Below, piece by piece: positions 17,769-27,126 of a stretch of DNA of 64,000 bases. Below the pieces are notes generated by a model. It was given only the letters and a program-made list of their open reading frames with translations, was not told where the DNA came from and ran no database searches. This stretch comes from Pseudobythopirellula maris. Lineage in GTDB: Bacteria; Planctomycetota; Planctomycetia; Pirellulales; Lacipirellulaceae. Position 1 is the first letter of the stretch. Every line of letters begins with the position of its first letter. Location of the stretch: NCBI RefSeq assembly GCF_007859945.1, contig NZ_SJPQ01000001.1, forward strand, positions 124,001-188,000. Reading direction: 5' to 3'. Position numbers and translations under genes: made by a program.

Positions 17769-18692
17769 ATGACCCTCGCCAAGCCAATCCTGAACGCCTT
17801 GAGCTTCGACGTGGAAGAGCATTTCCACGTCCACGCTTTCAAGCGTGTGATACGGCGGGAAGAGTGGGACTCGATCCCGTCGCGGGTGACCCCCTCCACG
17901 CGCCGGGTGCTGAGACTCTTGGGAAAACGCGGCGTGCGGGCCACGTTCTTCTTTCTCGGCTGTGTCGCCGAAAAGCACCCCGACTTGGTGCGCGAGGCCG
18001 CCGACGGAGGCCACGAGATCGCCAGCCATGGTTACGGGCATCAGAGCGTCAGGGAGCTGACGCAAGAAGAATTCCGCCGTGACTTGCAGCGTTCCTGCGA
18101 GGCGATCGCCGCGGCTTGTCCCACAGCCGAGCTCATCGGCTACCGGGCGCCCTCGTTCTCAATCGACGAGTCGACTCCCTGGGCGCTCGACGAGCTCCGC
18201 CGCGCGGGGTTCCTGTACGACTCGAGCGTGTCGGCCGCCTCGCTGCACGACAGCTACGGGGTGCGAGGCGCCCAGCGATTCGCCCACACCACGCCCAGCG
18301 GGCTGGTCGAGATCCCCCCCAGCACAGTACGCCTGCTTGGCCAAACGGTGCAGGCCGTAGGCGGGGGCTACTTCCGCCTCGCCCCGCTCCCACTCACCCG
18401 TTTGGCGGCCCGCCGGATCAATCGCGAGGGCCACCCGGTCGTGACCTATCTTCACCCGTGGGAGTTCGACCCCGAGCAACCACGCGTGCGGTCCGCCAGC
18501 CGCCGCTCGAAGTTTCGGCACTACGCCAACCTGCACAAGACCGAGCGCCGCCTCGCCAAGCTGCTCGATGATTTTAACTTCGGCCGCATGGACGAGGCGT
18601 TCAAAGAGCCGATCGCCGAAGCCCACTTGGCCATTGGCGACCACACGCCTGCGGCGAAAGCCAACGCCACGCACGCCGCCACAACGAATTAA
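17769..18692 (+). CDS. PEP-CTERM-system polysaccharide deacetylase (DUF3473 type)
   Basis: The 307-residue protein has a NodB-like deacetylase domain beginning SFDVEEHFHVHAF (the first Asp is the catalytic base), then FFFLGCVAEKHPDLV, a metal-binding HGYGHQSV motif, and the substrate motif RAPSFSID. A C-terminal module with the HPWEFDP signature follows, as in deacetylases of exosortase loci. There is no signal peptide, so it probably acts in the cytoplasm or at the membrane on lipid-linked sugars. The family removes N-acetyl groups from hexosamines in the growing polymer. It lies between the epimerase and the flippase. Confidence 0.9.
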   Translation: MTLAKPILNALSFDVEEHFHVHAFKRVIRREEWDSIPSRVTPSTRRVLRLLGKRGVRATFFFLGCVAEKHPDLVREAADGGHEIASHGYGHQSVRELTQEEFRRDLQRSCEAIAAACPTAELIGYRAPSFSIDESTPWALDELRRAGFLYDSSVSAASLHDSYGVRGAQRFAHTTPSGLVEIPPSTVRLLGQTVQAVGGGYFRLAPLPLTRLAARRINREGHPVVTYLHPWEFDPEQPRVRSASRRSKFRHYANLHKTERRLAKLLDDFNFGRMDEAFKEPIAEAHLAIGDHTPAAKANATHAATTN

Positions 18693-18713
18693 GCGAACAA
18701 CCTAACGACCGCT

Positions 18714-20324
18714 TTGAATCCGTCCGCCCCCACCAACACCGACCCGACCGCCGCGCCGCCCGAGGCCGTGGTGCTTGCGCGCGCGTCGACCGACGGCGAG
18801 AATCCCGTCAAGTCGCCCGCGCGTCGCGCGAGGGGCGACAAGGATTTCCACTCCAGCGTCCGCTGGAGCGCGCTCTCGAAGTACGGCGCCCAGGGCGTGC
18901 AGTTCATCGTGTCGATCGTGCTCGCGCGGCTGCTGGCGCCGGAGTACTTCGGGTTATTGGGCATGGCGACCGTGGTCACCGGCTTCCTGCGGACATTCCG
19001 CAATCTTGGTTTCACCAGCGCGATCGTACAACGCAAGGAAGTCACTCAAGAACTCCTCAGCACGCTGTTCTGGGTCAACATGGCGCTCTGCGTCGTAGTG
19101 GGTGTGGTGATGATGGCGATCGCGCCGCTGGCTGGCTCAATGTACGGCGAGCCGCTCGTCACTTGGATAATCATTGCCCTGACGCCGACGTTGCTGTTCA
19201 CGGGGTTGATGACCATCCCGGCCGCTATGCTCCAACGCGAGATGGCGTTCAGGGACTTGGCGGTCCGCGAGATCGGCGGCGTCATCGTGAGCGGCGCGAC
19301 GGGCGTTGTCCTCGCCCTGGCCGGTTGGGGCGTGTGGGCGTTGGTGGCCGCCAGCCTTGCCGGCGCTTTTGCGCAAACGGTGCTGATTTGCTGGCTCGAG
19401 CCGTTCCGCCCCGGTTTGGTCTGGGACTCGCAAGGCCTTAAGGAGAGTCTCTCGTTCGGCCTGAATATTACCGGCTTCCGTATCTTTAACTACTTCGCCC
19501 GCAACGCGGACAACCTGATCATCGGCCTGTTCCTGGGCCCCGCGGCGCTTGGCTTCTATGCCCTGGCATACCGGCTGATGCTGCTGCCTCGCGACAGCGT
19601 TTCGGCCGTCGTTACACGAGTGCTGTTTCCCAAGCTATCGCGAAGCCAAGGCGATGATGAGCAATTGGCCGATAAGTATTTACGGGCATGCGGAGCCATC
19701 GCATGCCTGACCTTTCCCTTGATGACAGCATTGGCGATCCTAGCCGACCCATTCGTGCGGGTCGTGTTGGGAGAAAAATGGTTGCCGGCGGCCCCACTGC
19801 TCATGATCCTGGCGCCGATCGGCATGCTCCATTCGATTCAAACGACCGTGGGGCAGCTGTACCTTGCCAAGGGTCGCTCGGGGCTGATGTTCGTGTGGGG
19901 GGTGATCTCTTCAATGATCTTTGTCGCTTCCTTTCTGATCGGGATCCCCTGGGGAGTCAAAGGCGTCGCCTGCAGCTACGCCGTGGCCAATCTGCTCTTA
20001 CTGTACCCATGCCTGCACATCCCGTTCGGACTGGTACGGTCGCTGAGCGTTGGGCGTTTCATGAGGTCGCTGCTGCCTCACGCGATAGTGATTGGGGTGA
20101 TGGCGGCGGCCATGCATGTGGTCACCGTGGTGATGGATCAGGCCGGCATCGATGGTGCCCTCCCCATATTGCTCGTATCGATACTGGTGGGCTCCGTGAC
20201 CTACGTGGCGATTGTGGTAGTCGTCCGCCCAGTGGGCTTCACAGATGTCGTCTCAGCGCTCAGCCCGATGCGGTACTCTTTGCTCGGGGTTGGATCGGAT
20301 TCCAAGGTTGCATCCGGGAAGTAG
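18714..20324 (+). CDS. Wzx-like polysaccharide flippase (MOP superfamily)
   Basis: This 536-residue protein has a polar N-terminal extension of ~45 residues and then about 12-14 hydrophobic helices. It starts with SSVRWSALSKYGAQGVQF, which matches the N-terminus of the WzxC/lipopolysaccharide transporter branch of the MOP superfamily. Such proteins flip undecaprenyl-linked repeat units to the periplasmic face. With the Wzy-like protein at 27123 and the Wzc-like protein at 7922 it completes a Wzx/Wzy-dependent assembly pathway. The start is a TTG; a later in-frame start would shorten only the polar extension. An inverted-repeat element follows the gene. Confidence 0.9.
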   Translation: MNPSAPTNTDPTAAPPEAVVLARASTDGENPVKSPARRARGDKDFHSSVRWSALSKYGAQGVQFIVSIVLARLLAPEYFGLLGMATVVTGFLRTFRNLGFTSAIVQRKEVTQELLSTLFWVNMALCVVVGVVMMAIAPLAGSMYGEPLVTWIIIALTPTLLFTGLMTIPAAMLQREMAFRDLAVREIGGVIVSGATGVVLALAGWGVWALVAASLAGAFAQTVLICWLEPFRPGLVWDSQGLKESLSFGLNITGFRIFNYFARNADNLIIGLFLGPAALGFYALAYRLMLLPRDSVSAVVTRVLFPKLSRSQGDDEQLADKYLRACGAIACLTFPLMTALAILADPFVRVVLGEKWLPAAPLLMILAPIGMLHSIQTTVGQLYLAKGRSGLMFVWGVISSMIFVASFLIGIPWGVKGVACSYAVANLLLLYPCLHIPFGLVRSLSVGRFMRSLLPHAIVIGVMAAAMHVVTVVMDQAGIDGALPILLVSILVGSVTYVAIVVVVRPVGFTDVVSALSPMRYSLLGVGSDSKVASGK

Positions 20325-20386
20325 CTGGGGGGCGAACGCCAACTTTTAACAAAATAATTAGAAGCACGACCTATCATAGTTGTTGG

Positions 20387-20598
20387 TCTATCCGGGTTTT
20401 CCGTGGGTAACCTAGGAAACTCGCGGCTTTCTGACCTCAACACGGACAACAACAACTGGTGGTCGCCCCGACGCCATCACCCTCCATCAGCCGCGGCCGA
20501 GAGGTGACGGCCGACGCGACGGCGAAGTCGGGTGGGGCGACCCCCCCACTTGTCGAGCCCGAGCCGAGGGAATTCCACCCACGGAAAACCCCGATGGA
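20387..20598. repeat. 212-bp imperfect inverted-repeat element
   Basis: The outer arms 20387-20408 and 20577-20598 are reverse complements at 20 of 22 positions. A second nested pair (20461-20472 with about 20527-20542) also pairs, with one small bulge. The whole 397-bp gap between the flippase and the next glycosyltransferase (20325-20721) contains no credible gene. The element could be a MITE-like insertion, a transcript hairpin that lowers downstream expression, or an anti-terminator target. I see no flanking target duplication. Confidence 0.6.
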
Positions 20599-20721
20599 CG
20601 AAAAAATAGCCTACCTAGCCATTTGGCGGTCAACGATCTGATAGTCCGTGAAGCTGGTGCTGTCGATTGCAGGTCTTAGCCATCGAGTAGTTCGATCAAC
20701 TACTATGAGTCGATCTATCCA

Positions 20722-21921
20722 ATGACCCAAATCACTCGCATAGCGATTGCCCAACGAGGCGTTCCTCGCGTGTCAGAAACATTTCTCCTCGCACACGCGG
20801 AGCAGTTGCCCGGCGTGACGACAGTGGTGCATCATGTGGGGCGGGCGCCCGCCGAAAACGGTAAACCTTGGATCTCCCAGGCGGTGGGGCCGCGGGCGTG
20901 GCGGAAGCTCGGTCGTATGTTTACCGGACGGCCTTGGAGCTGGGAGGTCACTTCTGGCCTTCTGAACGCGTTCCGGCACCGACGCCCCGATGTCGTCCTC
21001 GCCGAGTACGGTATTAACGGTGTGGCGGTGCTCGAGGCGTGCAGGATAGCTAAGCTGCCGCTAGTTGTGCATTTTCATGGCTACGATGCGAGTGCCCACA
21101 AAGTTATCGAAAAATACGGCGCGGAATATACCCGGATGTTCAGCGAAGCTGCGGCTATTGTGGCTGTTTCGCAGGCAATGCGACGCGCCTTGATTGACTT
21201 GGGTTGCCCCGACGAGAAGATCGTTGTGAGTCCCTGCGGCGTTGATTGTGAGCAGTTCCGTCAGGCTGACCCAGGTGATGCAGGCGAAATCTTCTTGTCG
21301 GTCGGCCGGTTGGTCGATAAGAAATCGCCGCACTTGCTGTTGTTGTCGTTTTCCCAGGTACTGCGCGCACGACCGCAGGCGAAGTTGCGGGTAGTAGGCG
21401 ATGGCCCGCTGAGGGGGGTGTGCGATGACCTCGTAGTCGGCCTTCGGATGGCCCACGCGGTCGAGTTGCTTGGTGCTCAGTCACATGAGGTGGTAGTACG
21501 TGAGATGGCGACGGCGAGAGCTTTTGTCCAGCACTCGGTGACAGCCGCTTCGGGGGACAGCGAGGGGATGCCCGTCGCAGTTCTAGAAGCCAACGCGTGC
21601 GGCCTGCCAGTGGTTGCAACGCGACACGCGGGTATCCCCGATGTGGTCATTGAGGGGGAGACAGGTTTGTTGGTCGACGAACGCGACACGGAAGGCATGG
21701 CGAGAGAGATGCTACGCCTCGCCAGCGACCCGCAGCTTGCACGAACTATCGGCGGACAGGCCCGACGCCGTGTCATTGATCGCTACACGATGCGGCACAG
21801 TATAGAGAGACTTTCACGGGTATTAAGCGCCGCGGCAAATCACGAGCCGATCCATCCGGTGAAGTGGGCGATCGATACCGAGCTTGCGGTAACCACTGCC
21901 GAATCTCGGGAGGCAGTATGA
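20722..21921 (+). CDS. GT4-family glycosyltransferase
   Basis: The 399-residue protein has the two-Rossmann GT-B layout: an acceptor half with LVVHFHGYDAS, then a donor half that starts at ILSVGRL-like sequence (FLSVGRLVDKKSPHLL, ~residue 190). The nucleotide-sugar motif is SEGMPVAVLEANACGLPVVAT. This is the GT4 retaining family that includes mannosyl and glucosyl transferases; donor and acceptor are unknown. Its stop overlaps the next gene (ATGA at 21918). It is the first gene after the inverted-repeat gap, so a separate promoter is possible. Confidence 0.9.
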   Translation: MTQITRIAIAQRGVPRVSETFLLAHAEQLPGVTTVVHHVGRAPAENGKPWISQAVGPRAWRKLGRMFTGRPWSWEVTSGLLNAFRHRRPDVVLAEYGINGVAVLEACRIAKLPLVVHFHGYDASAHKVIEKYGAEYTRMFSEAAAIVAVSQAMRRALIDLGCPDEKIVVSPCGVDCEQFRQADPGDAGEIFLSVGRLVDKKSPHLLLLSFSQVLRARPQAKLRVVGDGPLRGVCDDLVVGLRMAHAVELLGAQSHEVVVREMATARAFVQHSVTAASGDSEGMPVAVLEANACGLPVVATRHAGIPDVVIEGETGLLVDERDTEGMAREMLRLASDPQLARTIGGQARRRVIDRYTMRHSIERLSRVLSAAANHEPIHPVKWAIDTELAVTTAESREAV

Positions 21922-22856
21922 CCATGCCTGCGATCCCCAAAGTCTCGGTCGTCATCCCGTGCTACAACGGCGAGGCGTACCTGCGCGAGGCGATCGATTC
22001 GGCGCTTGAGCAAGCGCATGAGCCGCTCGAGGTGATCGTGGTCGACGACGGTTCGACCGACGGCTCGGCCGCGATCGCCGATTCGTACGGCCCTCCGGTG
22101 CGTGTCCTTCGGCAGGAGAATCAGGGAGAGTCGGTCGCCCGCAACCGTGGGATTGATGAATCACAAGGCGAGTGGGTCGCTTTCCTGGACGCCGACGACG
22201 TGTGGCGGCCGAGCAAGCTCGCCGAGCAACTTAGTGTGGTCGAGGATGGTGTGGTTTGCGTCCACACCGGGTACGAGTTTATTGGTGTCTGGCTGGGGCG
22301 GAAAACGCGTCGCCCTTTGCCCGCGGCTGAGCGCTATCGGCTAGAGAATGTGGTTAGTGCGAATCCATTCTGCATGTCCTCAGTAATGGTTAGGCGATCG
22401 CTGTCAGACAGGTTTCCCGAGTGGACGCGATGGGGTGAGGATTGCCTGTACATGCTCGATGTGATTCGCCGCGGTGAAGTACGCTTCGTAGGTGATGCAT
22501 TAGTAGGTTATCGCCGTACAGCCGAGAGTCAGTCGCGTGATCCGGGTATCCGCATGCGTAGGCATGCAGCATTGATGCAGTGGTTGTCGATGCACCGCGA
22601 TGAGTTGGGGCAAGCAGCTGCAACTGGTCTGGCTGATAGCGCCGCACGGCGGTTGGCTGATGGCGCCCGGGGGGCGAAGTCGCGTCGAGATTGGGGGCTG
22701 TATTGGGAATATCGTGAGTATCTGGTGGGCGCGCCGCGTCATCCTGATACCGATAAAGTCTTGTCCGAACGGGTTTATCCTAAAGCCTTGTATCGTTTAT
22801 ACGATTGGGCAACGGGTGGGGCTAGTTGGGCTGGGGCACGAGGAGATGTGTTGTGA
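21918..22856 (+). CDS. GT2-family glycosyltransferase
   Basis: The ATG at 21918 is preferred because a GGGAGG ribosome site lies 5 nt upstream and the start overlaps the previous stop; the frame is open further upstream. The 312-residue protein has the GT-A signature VSVVIPCYNGEAYL, VDDGSTDGS, and the DxD region FLDADDVW. There are no membrane segments, so it acts on the cytoplasmic face on lipid-linked intermediates. The C-terminal half drifts toward more A/T-rich codons than the upstream genes. Donor and acceptor cannot be inferred. Confidence 0.9.
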   Translation: MTMPAIPKVSVVIPCYNGEAYLREAIDSALEQAHEPLEVIVVDDGSTDGSAAIADSYGPPVRVLRQENQGESVARNRGIDESQGEWVAFLDADDVWRPSKLAEQLSVVEDGVVCVHTGYEFIGVWLGRKTRRPLPAAERYRLENVVSANPFCMSSVMVRRSLSDRFPEWTRWGEDCLYMLDVIRRGEVRFVGDALVGYRRTAESQSRDPGIRMRRHAALMQWLSMHRDELGQAAATGLADSAARRLADGARGAKSRRDWGLYWEYREYLVGAPRHPDTDKVLSERVYPKALYRLYDWATGGASWAGARGDVL

Positions 22857-24022
22857 GGCAGGGGTGTGACATATTGCTGGTGGATCGACGTTTGCGGAGC
22901 AGCGGCGGTGCGCAGAAGTACCTGGTCGAACTGACGAAGGCGCTTGAGCTTGATGGCCTTAAGGTCCATGCCTTGATTAACGAAGGCGACGAACTCCAAG
23001 CCTATTGCAAGTCTCTGCAGGATGCGGGGGCGCAATTGCACCGTTTTCCTCTGGGCGACAAAGCCAGGCGAGAGTCGGAGCAGGCTATTGCAGAGAAGCT
23101 CCTGGAATTGCGGCCAGCAGGCGTGCACGTAAACGGAAGCTCAAATGCATTAGATGCGGTTCTGGAGCCGGTGCTTGGCGGAAGTCGTGGAGGCTTTTTT
23201 AAAACATTCACCATCCATCAATCCCTTCTGAATGAGTCCCTGTATTACGATACGCGGTTGAAGGGGAAGATCCCGTACAGCTACAGGCGGAGGACGATCC
23301 GGTCTGCTCGTCGCTACATGGGGTTGTATGATGCATTTATTAGTGTCAGCCACGTCAACATGGGGTTCTCTGTAGAGAGTTTGGGGATTGATGAGTCGGT
23401 GGTGAGGTACATCCCTAACGGCGTGGACATAGGTGTGTATTCTCCGTCAGGCAGGGGCGCCGGAGAGGTGGTCTTTGGTAGCTGTTCGACATTGTCCCCG
23501 TACAAGAATCATGAGCTGCTGATTCGTGCGTTTGCGAAGTCGGGCGTGTCTGCGTATTCGCGATTGCGGATAGCTGGCGACGGTCAAGAGGCTGGCATGC
23601 TGCGATCGGTAGTACAGGAACTAGGCCTGCAAGAACGGGTAGAGTTTGCTGGGCATCAAGCCAATGTGCCGGACTTTCTCCGAAGCATAGACGTGTTCTG
23701 CATGTCTTCGGATAGTGAAGGTATGCCGTATTCGCAACTCGAAGCCATGTCCACGGGCTTGCCGTCGATCGTTACGGATGTGGGCGATCTTGCAGTCGTC
23801 GTGCGAGATGGTGTCGATGGATATGTGGTTGCGCCCGGCGATCTGGATGGGTATGCGCGCTCGATGGCAATGTTGTGTGAGTCAAGCGTGCTAAGGCGTA
23901 ATATGGGTGAAGGGGCGCGACGGCGAGCGATAGAGAACTACTCTTCGCAGTGCTTCATCAGTAAGACTCAGCACTTCTTTGCTCAGATGGTTTCTGGGAG
24001 GCGGCGTGCAAGTGCTTTGTAA
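22853..24022 (+). CDS. GT4-family glycosyltransferase with atypical codon use
   Basis: A GTG at 22853 overlaps the previous stop (GTGA) and has an AGGAG site at 22841-22845, so it is chosen over the longer TTG at 22826. The 389-residue protein is GT-B: an N-terminal LRSSGGAQKYLVEL acceptor-side motif, a donor half starting near FGSCSTLSPYKNHELL, and SEGMPYSQLEAMSTGLPSIVTD as the sugar-nucleotide motif. Codons ending in A or T are clearly more common here than in the GC-rich genes on either side, which suggests more recent acquisition of this part of the cluster. Confidence 0.88.
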   Translation: MRQGCDILLVDRRLRSSGGAQKYLVELTKALELDGLKVHALINEGDELQAYCKSLQDAGAQLHRFPLGDKARRESEQAIAEKLLELRPAGVHVNGSSNALDAVLEPVLGGSRGGFFKTFTIHQSLLNESLYYDTRLKGKIPYSYRRRTIRSARRYMGLYDAFISVSHVNMGFSVESLGIDESVVRYIPNGVDIGVYSPSGRGAGEVVFGSCSTLSPYKNHELLIRAFAKSGVSAYSRLRIAGDGQEAGMLRSVVQELGLQERVEFAGHQANVPDFLRSIDVFCMSSDSEGMPYSQLEAMSTGLPSIVTDVGDLAVVVRDGVDGYVVAPGDLDGYARSMAMLCESSVLRRNMGEGARRRAIENYSSQCFISKTQHFFAQMVSGRRRASAL

Positions 24023-24914
24023 TTTGAGGTCTTGTGCAGGCTCGTCAACGCAGACCCCGTGGCCGAATCTGTTCCTGCTCGGCGCGATGAAGTCGGGCAC
24101 GACGACGCTGCACGAGTTGCTCGCCACGCACCCGGATGTGGTCATGTCGGGCGACAAGGAGCCGGCTTTCTTCACCGAAGACCGATCGGCGGCCGAGACC
24201 GAGCGTTACCGCGCGTTGTTCGAGCCTTACGGGGGCGAACGCGTGGTGGGCGAGTCGAGCACGCATTACACGAAGCTGCCCACGCACGAGGGCGTGCCCG
24301 AGCGCTTAGGCCGTGCTTGTCCCGAGGCCCGGTTCGTTTACATGATGCGCGACCCGGTCGAGCGGGCCATCAGCCACTACTGGCACCAGTACCGCAGCAA
24401 GCAGCCGGGCGGCGGCGAGCGGCGCCCGATGCGCGAGGCGTTCGAGCGGGACGAGCGCTACACGGCTTACGGCGATTACGCTCGGCAACTGCGTCCCTAT
24501 TTCGAGGCCTTCGGCCGCGAGAGCGTGCTGATTCTCACGCTCGACGAGTTCTCGGCCGAGCCGCTGGCGACCTACCAAGCGGTGCTCGGGTGGCTCGGCG
24601 TCGACCCGGACCACACCCCGCCGGGGCTGGGCGAGCGTCGCAACGCGACGGCGACGCAAACGGCGCGCAAGCGGCGTTGGCTGGCCCGGCTCCGCCGATC
24701 GCCGCTGTGGGAAGCGGTTCGCGGTGGTGTGCCGGCGCCGGTGCGCCGCTTCGGCGCGCGGCTCTCAGAGCACCGCGCGATCGACACGAAAACGTACCCC
24801 ACCGAAGAGGCCCGCGCGTACCTGCGGCCGATCGTCAACCGCCAGCTCGACGACCTCGAAAGCCTGCTTGGCCACGACTTCTCCTGCTGGCGCAGCGGGG
24901 GCGACGACGCGTGA
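24006..24914 (+). CDS. sulfotransferase (heparan N-/O-sulfotransferase-like)
   Basis: The start is the GTG at 24006, with GGGAG 5 nt upstream and a small overlap with the previous gene; a GTG at 24012 is an alternative. The 302-residue protein has the PAPS 5'-phosphosulfate loop FLLGAMKSGTTTLH, the 3'-phosphate motif RDPVERAISHYWHQ, and the ESSTHYTK and YPTEEAR segments seen in heparan-sulfate-type sulfotransferases. It would transfer sulfate from PAPS to a hydroxyl or amino group of a sugar. It is one of three unrelated-looking sulfotransferases in the locus (others at 30303 and 37105). GC content is high again at this gene. Confidence 0.9.
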   Translation: MQVLCNLRSCAGSSTQTPWPNLFLLGAMKSGTTTLHELLATHPDVVMSGDKEPAFFTEDRSAAETERYRALFEPYGGERVVGESSTHYTKLPTHEGVPERLGRACPEARFVYMMRDPVERAISHYWHQYRSKQPGGGERRPMREAFERDERYTAYGDYARQLRPYFEAFGRESVLILTLDEFSAEPLATYQAVLGWLGVDPDHTPPGLGERRNATATQTARKRRWLARLRRSPLWEAVRGGVPAPVRRFGARLSEHRAIDTKTYPTEEARAYLRPIVNRQLDDLESLLGHDFSCWRSGGDDA

Positions 24915-25864
24915 TTCCGCCCACGGCCCCCAAGACTGACGCCCCGAGCGGCGAGCCGCCGCTCGTCTCGATCATCGTGCCGATCTACAACTCGGTGGCG
25001 TACCTGGCGCAGGCGCTCGAGTCGGCGCTGGGGCAAACGCACGCGCGTCTTGAGGTGATCGCGGTTGACGACGGCTCGAGCGACAGTCCCGAGTCGGTGA
25101 TTGAGCGTTTCCAAGACGACCCGCGGCTGCGGTTCTTACGCCAAGAGAACGCGGGGCCCCACGCCGCCCGCAACCACGGCGTGTCGCTCGCCGGCGGCGA
25201 CTACATCGCGTTCCTCGATGCGGACGACTGGTGGCTGCCGGAGAAGCTCTCCAAGCAGCTCGCCCGGTTCGAAGGCCGCGAAGGCCTCGGTGTGGTTTAT
25301 AGCGGACGCGACTGGTGCGACGCCGAAGGGCGACTGTACGACACGGATCAGGCGCCACTGAGGATCGTCCGGCGTGATCGGCCGGTCGCCGAGTTGCTGC
25401 TGGGCAACGTTGTGCCGATGAGCACGGCGGTCGTGTCGCGTGGCGTGCTGGACGCCGTCGGCCCGTTCGACGAATCGTTGCCGTGCGCCTCGGACTGGGA
25501 CTACTGGCTACGGGCGTCGCTCCACTGCTGGTTCGACTGCGTCGACGAAAGGCTAGCGGTGCATCGCAAGTGGGGCGGGCAGATCACGGCGAACCGGCTC
25601 GCCCAGGCCGAGTGCGGCATGGAGATCCAACGGCGGTTTCTGGAGGCGAACCCTGGGGCGGTCGACGCGGGCGTGTTGCGCAAAGCGTGGTCGAAACGCT
25701 ACGCCCGGCGTGGCCGGGTGCGCGGCGCTCTGGGCGACCGGCTCGCCGCCGGTCGCGACTTGGCCAAGGCCCTGTGGCTTAGCCCCGGCAACGGGGGGGC
25801 GATGGCTGACTTCGGCAGGCTGGTGCTCGGCAGGCTTCGTGAACCGGTGGCGCCCGTCCGTTGA
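24911..25864 (+). CDS. GT2-family glycosyltransferase
   Basis: The frame is open far upstream, but that part is antisense-like shadow over the sulfotransferase. The real start is the GTG at 24911, which overlaps the sulfotransferase stop (GTGA). The 317-residue product has VSIIVPIYNSVAYL, VDDGSSDSP, FLDADDWW (DxD) and, later, the catalytic-base region ASDWDYWLRA. These are the hallmarks of inverting GT-A family 2. The C-terminal 60 residues are Arg- and Ala-rich. It acts in the cytoplasm; the substrate is unknown. Confidence 0.9.
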   Translation: MIPPTAPKTDAPSGEPPLVSIIVPIYNSVAYLAQALESALGQTHARLEVIAVDDGSSDSPESVIERFQDDPRLRFLRQENAGPHAARNHGVSLAGGDYIAFLDADDWWLPEKLSKQLARFEGREGLGVVYSGRDWCDAEGRLYDTDQAPLRIVRRDRPVAELLLGNVVPMSTAVVSRGVLDAVGPFDESLPCASDWDYWLRASLHCWFDCVDERLAVHRKWGGQITANRLAQAECGMEIQRRFLEANPGAVDAGVLRKAWSKRYARRGRVRGALGDRLAAGRDLAKALWLSPGNGGAMADFGRLVLGRLREPVAPVR

Positions 25865-25929
25865 TATTTGCATCGTCCAATCCGACCGACTCTTTAGTGG
25901 CGACGCCTCGTAGGGCTGACAAGTTGCCT

Positions 25930-27126
25930 ATGGCCACAAAGCACGTGCGGGTGGCGTACGTAACGCCCACGTTCGAGCGTGGGGGGCTAGAGCGTTGCAT
26001 CGCCCACCTGGTCAACGGGCTCGATGCCCAGCGCTACACGCCGCTGATTGTGTCGCTCACCACGACCGGCGCGGCGGCCGATTGGATCGAACGCGACGGC
26101 TTGCGAGTGATCGAACTCCACAAGCCGCCAGGCAATGACATAGCGACGCCACGAAGGCTCGCACAGCTACTGGTTGACGAGCGGATCGACGTGGTCCACA
26201 GCCACAACTGGGGCTCGATGCTCGAGACCTGCCTGGCGGTCCGCTGGGCGCGCAAAGCGGGCAGCGGCGTTCGCTGGGCGCACGCCGAACACGGGTTGGA
26301 GCTCGACCGTTTCCGCGTGACCGGCTGGAAACGCGCAGTCCGGCGACGGCTGATGCGTTGGTGCCTGCGTCGCTGCGACGCCCCGGTGGCGATCGCCGAC
26401 TGTGTGGCGATGTGGATGCACAAGCTGTGCGGCGTGCCGGAGAAGCGGATCCGCCTTGTGCCAAACGGCGTCGAACGCCCTCCCACCGCCGAAGGCCGTG
26501 AGGCGGTGCGTCGCCGGCTCGACATTCCTGAGAACGCCTTCGTCTTCGGCAGCATCGGCCGCTTGATCGAGCTCAAGGGCTACGAGACCGCGATCGACGC
26601 CTTGGCCCTCCTACGCTCGCCGAGCAACCGGGGGGATGACGCGGCAGGCAACGCCGTGGGCGCCGAGGCGTGGTTCCTGCTCGTGGGCGGTGGGGAGGAG
26701 CGCGCCGCGCTCGAGTCCTTCGCCCGAGAGCAGGGGCAGGCGGACCGGGTGCGGTTCGTTGGCGCCCAGAGCGAGGTGGGGCCCTACCTCGCGGCCATGG
26801 ACGCCTACGTCAACACAAGCCACACCGAGGCGATGAACCTCTCCATCCTGGAGGCCTTCTCGCACGGCCTGCCCGTGGCGGCCTCGGAAGTGGGCGACAA
26901 CGCCAAGCTGCTCGCGGGCCCCATGGCGCCCGGGAGCATCTTTCCCGCGGGCGACGCGGAGCGACTGGCCAACTTGCTCAGCGCATTAGCAGCAGACGGG
27001 ACCACGCGCAAGAGCCTTGGCGAGGCGGCCATCCGGCGTTACGCCGAACACTACACGGTGGCGGGCATGGTCGACCGCTACGCGGCGCTCTACGACGCAC
27101 TCATGGAAGGGGGCGAAGCCGCTTGA
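25930..27126 (+). CDS. GT4-family glycosyltransferase
   Basis: The ATG at 25930 gives a 398-residue protein beginning just before VAYVTPTFERGGLERCI. A TTG at 25861, overlapping the previous stop, would add 23 unlike residues and is the alternative. GT-B features are visible: HSHNWGSMLE in the acceptor half, FGSIGRLIELKGYETAI opening the donor half, and TEAMNLSILEAFSHGLPVAAS as the donor motif. The closest functional class by motif order is the GT4 capsule and EPS transferases. Its end overlaps the TTG start of the polymerase gene. Confidence 0.9.
   Translation: MATKHVRVAYVTPTFERGGLERCIAHLVNGLDAQRYTPLIVSLTTTGAAADWIERDGLRVIELHKPPGNDIATPRRLAQLLVDERIDVVHSHNWGSMLETCLAVRWARKAGSGVRWAHAEHGLELDRFRVTGWKRAVRRRLMRWCLRRCDAPVAIADCVAMWMHKLCGVPEKRIRLVPNGVERPPTAEGREAVRRRLDIPENAFVFGSIGRLIELKGYETAIDALALLRSPSNRGDDAAGNAVGAEAWFLLVGGGEERAALESFAREQGQADRVRFVGAQSEVGPYLAAMDAYVNTSHTEAMNLSILEAFSHGLPVAASEVGDNAKLLAGPMAPGSIFPAGDAERLANLLSALAADGTTRKSLGEAAIRRYAEHYTVAGMVDRYAALYDALMEGGEAA

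Noticed and set aside
24032-24910. Long open frame joined in front of the GT2 gene at 24911
   Set aside because: It is an out-of-frame shadow over the sulfotransferase gene with Arg/Pro-rich, meaningless translation; the GTG at 24911 overlaps the sulfotransferase stop and starts a normal GT2 protein.
26670-27122. Long open frame joined in front of the Wzy-like gene
   Set aside because: It overlaps a well-supported glycosyltransferase in another frame; the TTG at 27123 has a strong ribosome site and starts at the first membrane helix.
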